Positions 59,152 to 64,000 of a DNA stretch of 64,000 nucleotides are shown here, one piece after another; within the stretch, counting starts at the first letter, position 1; the number at the start of each line of letters is the position of its first letter. A program made the translations under genes and the position numbers. The stretch is from contig CAYPQF010000050.1 in assembly GCA_964412815.1 (NCBI GenBank), forward strand, positions 1-64,000, in the 5' to 3' direction. The notes under the pieces were generated by a model, which was not told where the DNA came from, did not search any database, and saw only the letters and a list, made by a program, of their open reading frames with translations. The stretch is from JAOAFZ01 sp964412815 (GTDB lineage: Bacteria; Patescibacteriota; Microgenomatia; UBA1406; GWC2-37-13).

Positions 59152-59670
59152 TTACCCCTTCTTCTTGTCGGACTTCCCGCCATCGGACTGACCACTCCGC
59201 CACAGCACCAGGAAAAAGAACACGATCGTGCCCAGGAAGGCTGCCTGCTCCGGGGTGATCCAGGTATTGGGGAGGATCAGCAGTGCATCCTGACGAGCCA
59301 AACGCGAGGTGAGGGAGGTGATGACAAAGGTCATGCCTCCACCAACAATACCCCCAAAGGCAGCAACGATCAGACGCCAGATCAGGCTGAAGCACCCGCG
59401 CACCAGATCTCCCAGGCTGAGATCTTTTCGTGCTTCATCCAGCTGGTTCTTGAAGATGGTCTGGCTAAGCACAAAGGCTACCATAACCACCCCGATCATG
59501 ATGACCGCCACCGGCCCGATCCAATCTTGCGCCCTTGCAGTGCGTGCCCAGTCGATGGCCGACCGTACACCGAGCACACACATTACTGACAGTCCAAACA
59601 GACCGAGCACGACGATGACCGCGAATAACCGCCCCATTCCGTTTCCACCACGTGGCGACTGCGTTGCCAT
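59152..59670 (-). CDS. Four-helix membrane protein, GC-rich class
   Basis: A 172-residue protein with helices at about 15-40 (LFAVIVVLGLFGLSVMCVLGV), 50-75, 100-125 (VAAFGGIVGGGMTFVI) and 135-155, and a polar SDGGKSDKKKG tail. No family is recognised. The ATG at 59670 is preceded by GGGAGGTT; a frame start at 59688 overlaps that site and is rejected. Confidence 0.65.
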   Translation of the reverse strand: MATQSPRGGNGMGRLFAVIVVLGLFGLSVMCVLGVRSAIDWARTARAQDWIGPVAVIMIGVVMVAFVLSQTIFKNQLDEARKDLSLGDLVRGCFSLIWRLIVAAFGGIVGGGMTFVITSLTSRLARQDALLILPNTWITPEQAAFLGTIVFFFLVLWRSGQSDGGKSDKKKG

Positions 59671-59754
59671 ATCAACCTCCCGGTACATCTGTACCGATTA
59701 CAGACACCATTACTAAGGGGTGATTATACTAGAAATTCGTGATACAATGGATGC
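59671..59754. promoter_or_regulatory. Divergent promoter pair: SD-led and leaderless side by side
   Basis: Leftward, TATAAT (complement near 59723-59728) drives a leader of about 45 nt with GGGAGG before the ATG at 59670. Rightward, TACAAT (59743-59748) ends 6 nt before the ATG at 59755 with no ribosome site. Both gene architectures of this genome meet in 84 bp. Confidence 0.6.
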
Positions 59755-60789
59755 ATGATTCGTGAAATTACGGACCAGGCCGAGTGGCTTACCTTTTTTA
59801 ATCAGGCGGGATCTCCTTCATTTCTACAAGCCTGGGAATGGGGGGAACTGAATCGCGTTTACAGTAACTATGAAATTCTTCGCATTGGTTTGTACCGTAA
59901 TGACAAGCTAAAATCTATTGCCCAGGTGCTTAAAATCAAAGCAAAACGAGGTAATTTTATGTTTATTCCGCATGGACCGGTCTTTGATACGTCAGAGTAT
60001 CCACAGCCGGAAAAGAGAGTAGAGGAGTACCTGTCAGAATTACTTGAGTACCTCAAACCTATCGCACAGCAGGAGGGATATGCTTTTATCAGATTCTCAC
60101 CGGTTGAAGAGTACTCACATACATTAAACGACGTCTACACTCACCTTGGACTTCGAACTGCACCTATCTATATGCACGCTGAGCGTATCTGGGTATTACC
60201 ACTCGAACGATCTGAGGAAGAATTACTGGCAGATATGAGAAAAACTACCCGGTATTTGATTCGACGTGCTCCAAAAGTTGGCGTCACAATAGAGAAGAGG
60301 AGTGATGAAACATGCATCGAAGATTTCTGGAAGTTGTATGCTGAGACAGCAACCCGGGAAAGCTTTACCCCATTCTCAAAACCGTTTGTTGACAACGAGT
60401 ATAAAGAGTTTGCCAAAACAGGAAATGCCGATTACTTCTTTGGTAAAGTTGGTGACGAATATCTTGCCGGAGCGCTCATTATTTATACTGAATCTACCGC
60501 CTTTTATCACCAGGGAGCATCTCGACATACGAAATATCCTGTTCCCTATGCACTCCAGTGGGAAGCGATAAAAGAAGCGAAACGACGAGGCTGCCGAACC
60601 TACAATTTCTGGGGTATTTTACAAGAAGGCCGAACTCCTAAAGCCTGGTCTGGACTATCATTGTTTAAAAAAGGTTTTGGCGGTAAACAAATTGATTATA
60701 TTCCAACAAAAGATTTTGTAATTGACCCGTTTAAGTACTTTATATCCTGGATCTTCGAGACATACCTCCAATGGAAGAGAGGAGTGTAA
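59755..60789 (+). CDS. FemX/FemAB-family peptidyltransferase
   Basis: A 344-residue protein of the FemABX family (two GNAT-like domains). SFLQAWEWGELNR opens domain 1 and FMFIPHGPVFD, YAFIRFSPVE follow. ADMRKTTRYLIRRAPKVGVTIEKR precedes domain 2, with YLAGALIIYTESTAFYHQGAS, YALQWEAIKEAKRRGCRTYNFWG and GLSLFKKGFGG at the end. These enzymes use aminoacyl-tRNA to add amino acids to the peptidoglycan stem Lys. The long coiled-coil arm of S. aureus FemA is absent. Confidence 0.92.
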   Translation: MIREITDQAEWLTFFNQAGSPSFLQAWEWGELNRVYSNYEILRIGLYRNDKLKSIAQVLKIKAKRGNFMFIPHGPVFDTSEYPQPEKRVEEYLSELLEYLKPIAQQEGYAFIRFSPVEEYSHTLNDVYTHLGLRTAPIYMHAERIWVLPLERSEEELLADMRKTTRYLIRRAPKVGVTIEKRSDETCIEDFWKLYAETATRESFTPFSKPFVDNEYKEFAKTGNADYFFGKVGDEYLAGALIIYTESTAFYHQGASRHTKYPVPYALQWEAIKEAKRRGCRTYNFWGILQEGRTPKAWSGLSLFKKGFGGKQIDYIPTKDFVIDPFKYFISWIFETYLQWKRGV

Positions 60790-61965
60790 CAAGAGAGAAG
60801 GGGAGACCACTCCCCCATTTAGACTGTCAAACAGCCCTTCTTAGCTCCCGTACTCTTTATGACAGAAATAGGTAAGAAATATGTACGAATTTAGCAGAGA
60901 CAACCTCTGACCGTTAGCATCCTGGATTTTAACTTTAGATTGTTCCAATGCCCCCTATCTTTGACAAAATCATGACATATTTAATTTTAGATTACTGTAA
61001 CGATCTAAAAGCAACTTCGCGCAAATACTTTTTATATGTTAATGAAATAAAACAACACGAATCAGCGTATTCAGCAATATAAAATTTAGGGCATAGTAAA
61101 GGGCTAAATAAATATTTTCACAGTGCTGCATGTACAAAAAATGTCAGAGATCAACAACACAGACAATCGAGCACTCACACCATCTGTACGTAGTAGTCTC
61201 AGGTTTACCAAAAAATTGGGGCGCATACCTGGATCTAGCCTGGATCAGGATCATACAGCGAGTTGAGCGACAATCCAGACGTTACAGGAGAAAAAGCAAT
61301 ATGATATGACGTGTAATCATACGTCTTAAAACACAGACATGCCTTAAATGGCAAAATTCACAACGATTAACAATTTAGATTGTCACGATAGTCCAAACTA
61401 GATTTATTTAATACATAGTCACTATGTTAGAGAGATTTTATGCGATAGTTCCACCGTTTTGACAGATGGTATCGTATGGTACCCAAAAAAAGCTCGTTTT
61501 GTACGCTAAAAAGCTCACTCTTCCGTATATTTCAAGTTAGTTGAACAACGGACTGTCATATCAACTTTGTGTTCTGAATTATTGAACAGAAAAAGCGCGA
61601 TTTTATACTGTTATAACAATCTAATTCATAAACCACCTCTCTCTTGTAGTACAGAGGGTCCATAGAATCAGTTTGTACGTATCTTGAGCGTAGATTATGA
61701 TATCGAGAAATGATGTTAAAGCACCCATAAATTAAGTGGATTTAGCCTGAAATAACAAGCTAAAACGCCACACTTCTCTTTTTTTATGTAGGCAGGGGAG
61801 AGGTGGATTGTCCTGACAGGCCGAACGATCCCAGAGAGACCCAAGAGCAGCCGGAGAGGATAAGAGGCATAATAACAATATATAAATATTAATAATAGAA
61901 AAAACGGAAAAAAACAACTATAAATTGAGCGTAAAAACAGCACTTCTCCGGCCTCCTCTTGCTTA

Positions 61966-61995
61966 AACGTCGTAAAAGATATAATTTACGACGTT
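61966..61995. repeat. Perfect 11-bp inverted repeat with TATAAT in its loop
   Basis: AACGTCGTAAA (61966-61976) and TTTACGACGTT (61985-61995) flank AGATATAA, which together with the next T spells a -10-like TATAAT. It is either an operator around a promoter or a small hairpin. Confidence 0.6.
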
Positions 61996-62270
61996 ATACT
62001 AATTTCATCCCCCGGGTCAAAATATGCTGTTTTTTGTCGACATCATTTCCGGAGAAGAAAGGAATTATATTTTTTTTATTTCCACCAGATCCACCCACTC
62101 ACACTTCTTATTTTTCTAAAAAACGTTTTTTTTGCACCTCTCTCGTCACTAACTTTTTTTTGCTTTTTTCCTCGGGTTCTGAGAGTTATCAACACTCTTT
62201 CCACATTCCTGCCAAATGTCTGTTTATATATACACTTAGATTAGACTGTTTTATCGCTCTTTTTACACCT

Positions 62271-62398
62271 TTTTGAGGCTAATTTTAGCAGTTATCCACA
62301 TATTTTGATATAGTTTGATCGATCATCATCCCCGGAAGAGGGGTCCTCTCCTCCGGAGTAGTGGATGGCATATTTTTTACCGTAAATTAGCCTCAAAA
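62271..62398. repeat. 15-bp inverted repeat around a DnaA-box-like site
   Basis: TTTTGAGGCTAATTT (62271-62285) is the exact reverse complement of AAATTAGCCTCAAAA (62384-62398). The 98-base interval holds TTATCCACA and a GC-rich hairpin. A further partial copy, TTTTGAGGCTAA, lies at 62621-62632. Confidence 0.65.
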
Positions 62399-62474
62399 TA
62401 CGGGAAAAAATGTTTTATAACACAGCTATAATCTGAGAGAACTGTGTACGAAAAACGTCCGTTCGTTGCATTTT

Positions 62475-62560
62475 ATGTCCTATAGCATTTCAGATGTACT
62501 GACACATATTTTACTATAGGATATAAATATTATAGGATACTTTTACTATAGGACATAAAT
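62475..62560. repeat. Iteron-like CTATAGGAYAT repeats
   Basis: ATGTCCTATAG (62475-62485) is inverted relative to CTATAGGATAT (62514-62524) and CTATAGGACAT (62546-62556), with TTATAGGATAC at 62530-62540 between. The two direct copies extend to 20 bases (62509-62528 and 62541-62560) with one mismatch. Confidence 0.65.
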
Positions 62561-62687
62561 TACACGTCCGTATCACTTTTCCCCCTTCCCCTCTCCTCTG
62601 CTTTACCTGATACCCGTTTTTTTTGAGGCTAAAACGAGAACCAATTACACAAAAAAAATAAAAAAAATTAGTATAAAAGAAGAATAA

Positions 62688-63497
62688 TTACCACTGAATT
62701 GTCAGCAAGGCAATGATCCCGACAAAGATCATAACGAAGGTATACTCCCGGATGGTCTGCTTAAAGAGCTTTTCGTCTACCAGGTGGTAGATCAAGCCTG
62801 CAATACTGTAATAACAGGCCGTCATAACTAACGCGTAAATGGTAGAACGGATTGGTACAAAGGACAAAATCATCGACACCTGCATCATAATAAAGCTGAT
62901 TATCAGCGCAAAAAACAATGCACTCTTCTCTAGCCTAACTTGAGGTTTAACACTCCACAGCAACTGCAACGCAATCGGAAAAATAATGACAAATGATGCC
63001 AGACCGTTGATCAGGAATGCCTGTCGGAAGGACATCAAAACCTGCATTGCCAGAAACACGATCAGTGTCTGAAAGAGATAGTTAACAGAAAAGGCTGCCC
63101 GGTATAGCTGAATGTTCTTCTCTACTCCTACATTAAAGATGTTAGAGGTGAGCAAAATGCCATAAAAGGAAAATCCGTAAATCACAATTAATGGGACACG
63201 GGTAAGCCAGCGAACCGGGAATAGAAAATAAAAGAAATAGGCAAAGATGGTAAAGAGCAGAGGCATCACAAAGAGAACCACCCATTCAATCTTGTTAACA
63301 CCTTCGAAAATTGCAAAAAAGGTAAAGATATAGACTGTCAGAACAAGCACTGGCACAAAAACCCAGACCATATCAAAATCAAAAAACGTTGTCAGCAGAA
63401 GCAAGCCGGTCATAGCGATACTGCTGATCACAAATCGTAGACGTTTTGGAAGTGATGAGATCAGTTTGTTTAAAAAAGTTATCCTTGGCAGTTGCAT
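62688..63497 (-). CDS. Multi-pass membrane protein, unknown
   Basis: A 269-residue very hydrophobic protein with about eight membrane helices and few charged loops (one KNIQLYR, one VKPQVRLEK). No transport or enzyme motif is recognised. It starts 3 nt after the yebC stop, so it is in an operon with yebC. The start at 63497 fits this tight junction. Confidence 0.7.
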   Translation of the reverse strand: MQLPRITFLNKLISSLPKRLRFVISSIAMTGLLLLTTFFDFDMVWVFVPVLVLTVYIFTFFAIFEGVNKIEWVVLFVMPLLFTIFAYFFYFLFPVRWLTRVPLIVIYGFSFYGILLTSNIFNVGVEKNIQLYRAAFSVNYLFQTLIVFLAMQVLMSFRQAFLINGLASFVIIFPIALQLLWSVKPQVRLEKSALFFALIISFIMMQVSMILSFVPIRSTIYALVMTACYYSIAGLIYHLVDEKLFKQTIREYTFVMIFVGIIALLTIQW

Positions 63498-63500
63498 ATA

Positions 63501-64000
63501 TTAAAGTTGTGCGTTGGTGAATACCTCCTGCACATCATCAAGCTCTTCAAGAGCCTGCATCAGGGTAATAACGGCGTCCTTATCAGACTGGCTCAGGAGA
63601 ACCGGATTGAGTGGGCGGTACTCCTCCTCTGCCGTCCCCTGTTGGTGTAATTCAGGTGGAATACTATCCTTTATTTTACCTAATTGTTCAAACGGAAAGT
63701 ACACAATAATCTCCGTCTCCGTTTCGAGGATATCGTTCGCACCGATACTATCACTAAAGAGCAGCACCTGATCCATGGCATTGGACGTACGTGTGAACGC
63801 AACTGTGCCGGTTTTCTCGAACAGATATCCGACTGATCCCAACGAGCCTATCTTTCCCCCATTCCGATCCAGAACATTCCGGATAAAGCCAATAGCGCGG
63901 TTTGGATTATCAGTAGCCGCTTTAATTAGCATTACTGTGCCACCCGGACCAAACGCCTCATACACAATCTCCTGCAGAGACTCCTGTGACGGCCCTGATC
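63501..64000 (-). CDS. yebC: YebC/PmpR-family protein, C-terminal part
   Basis: The frame is open to the right edge, so the start lies outside the window; about 166 C-terminal residues are visible. SLQEIVYEAFGPGGTVMLIKAATDNPNRA, LGSVGYLFEKTGTV and LEELDDVQEVFTNAQL are typical of YebC domains 2 and 3. Family members are DNA-binding regulators or translation factors that relieve ribosome stalling at proline runs. An apparent GTG at 63965 is internal. It is co-directional with the following membrane gene. Confidence 0.93.
   Translation of the reverse strand, partial: SGPSQESLQEIVYEAFGPGGTVMLIKAATDNPNRAIGFIRNVLDRNGGKIGSLGSVGYLFEKTGTVAFTRTSNAMDQVLLFSDSIGANDILETETEIIVYFPFEQLGKIKDSIPPELHQQGTAEEEYRPLNPVLLSQSDKDAVITLMQALEELDDVQEVFTNAQL

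Larger units (their letters stand above)
60790..62687. other. 1.9-kb AT-rich gene-free region, possible replication or control region
   Basis: No frame here has family features or a credible start; two convergent genes point into it. A weak hairpin (GGGGAGACCACTCCCC near 60801) follows femX. Between about 60.85 and 61.7 kb I see no structure. From 61.73 kb on it becomes rich in repeats: an inverted repeat at 61966-61995, DnaA-box-like TTATCAACA (62186-62194) and TTATCCACA (62292-62300), a 15-bp inverted repeat (62271-62285 and 62384-62398), a CCGGA/TCCGG hairpin near 62333-62358 and four CTATAGGA-type units (62475-62560). The poly-A/T content is high. These suggest an origin-like or regulatory tract, but no dnaA gene is adjacent. 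Confidence 0.45.

Noticed and set aside
61716..62276. Frames of 75 and 105 codons within the gene-free tract
   Set aside because: They translate into Phe/Leu/Tyr-rich strings expected from AT-rich DNA, and lack both a -10 box at the right place and a ribosome site.
60790..62687. A structured RNA gene such as tmRNA, RNase P RNA or SRP RNA in the gap
   Set aside because: I looked for the tRNA-like end of tmRNA, the RNase P core and the SRP loop and found none of them.

Overview
The window is mostly one bacterial chromosome segment, from about 3.36 kb to the right end. It carries a second, foreign-looking piece at the left edge. The main part resembles a Candidate Phyla Radiation (Patescibacteria-like) genome. 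Genes are small and densely packed, many have no recognisable family, and the wall and envelope set is simple (LCP ligase, FemX-like enzyme, membrane-anchored Mur ligase, SppA, rhomboid). The taxon is an inference from gene style; no rRNA is present to settle it. The standard code is used and UGA is a stop throughout.

Bases 1 to about 3.3 kb do not belong with the rest. A sulfotransferase-like C-terminus and the first 43 or so codons of a WxcM/FdtA-like sugar isomerase are cut at about 490. There they abut the opposite-strand 5' end of a YcbK-like (DUF882) gene, followed by a Campylobacterota-style PAS histidine kinase. That block joins the main sequence inside a tRNA-Leu gene whose two acceptor strands do not pair. 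Both joints look like contig chimerism.

The main segment interleaves two kinds of gene. The first (about 45 genes) has moderate GC. These genes usually carry a -10-like hexamer (TATAAT, TACAAT, TATACT, TAGAAT) 5 to 10 nt before the start codon and no Shine-Dalgarno sequence, which predicts leaderless mRNAs. They encode the recognisable functions: rhomboid, cyclophilin, LCP protein, thioredoxin plus DipZ, SurA-like chaperone, two ABC exporters, Obg, Fur plus a zinc ribbon, adenylate cyclase, ExoVII, HD proteins, YdcF-like, RecB-like nuclease, aminotransferases, a PQQ-type dehydrogenase, an RNA methyltransferase, SppA, DsbA, HAD and alpha/beta hydrolases, a Mur ligase, a STAND ATPase, FemX and YebC. 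The second kind (about 21 genes) is GC-rich, C/G-ending in codon use, preceded by a strong AAGGAG/GGAGG site with a longer leader, and usually followed at once by a G-run hairpin. Apart from NhaA and a CHAP-like hydrolase these are unrecognised, mostly small membrane, lipoprotein or Thr/Pro-linker envelope proteins.

Layout: 3.4-8.1 kb rhomboid, NhaA, cyclophilin, LCP; 8.2-13.3 kb tRNA-Ser and redox export; 13.3-20.5 kb two ABC exporters and the obg cluster; 20.6-27.8 kb membrane proteins, CYTH, Fur, a cyclase; 28-36.7 kb ExoVII, HD, nuclease, aminotransferase; 36.9-53 kb mixed enzymes and envelope genes; 54-60.8 kb STAND ATPase, DegT-like transaminase, FemX; 60.8-62.7 kb a 1.9 kb AT-rich gene-free tract with DnaA-box-like sites, iteron-like repeats and inverted repeats; then a membrane protein and yebC. 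Two genes are frameshifted: an ABC exporter by a 7-bp tandem duplication, and the adenylate cyclase at a CG-dinucleotide run.
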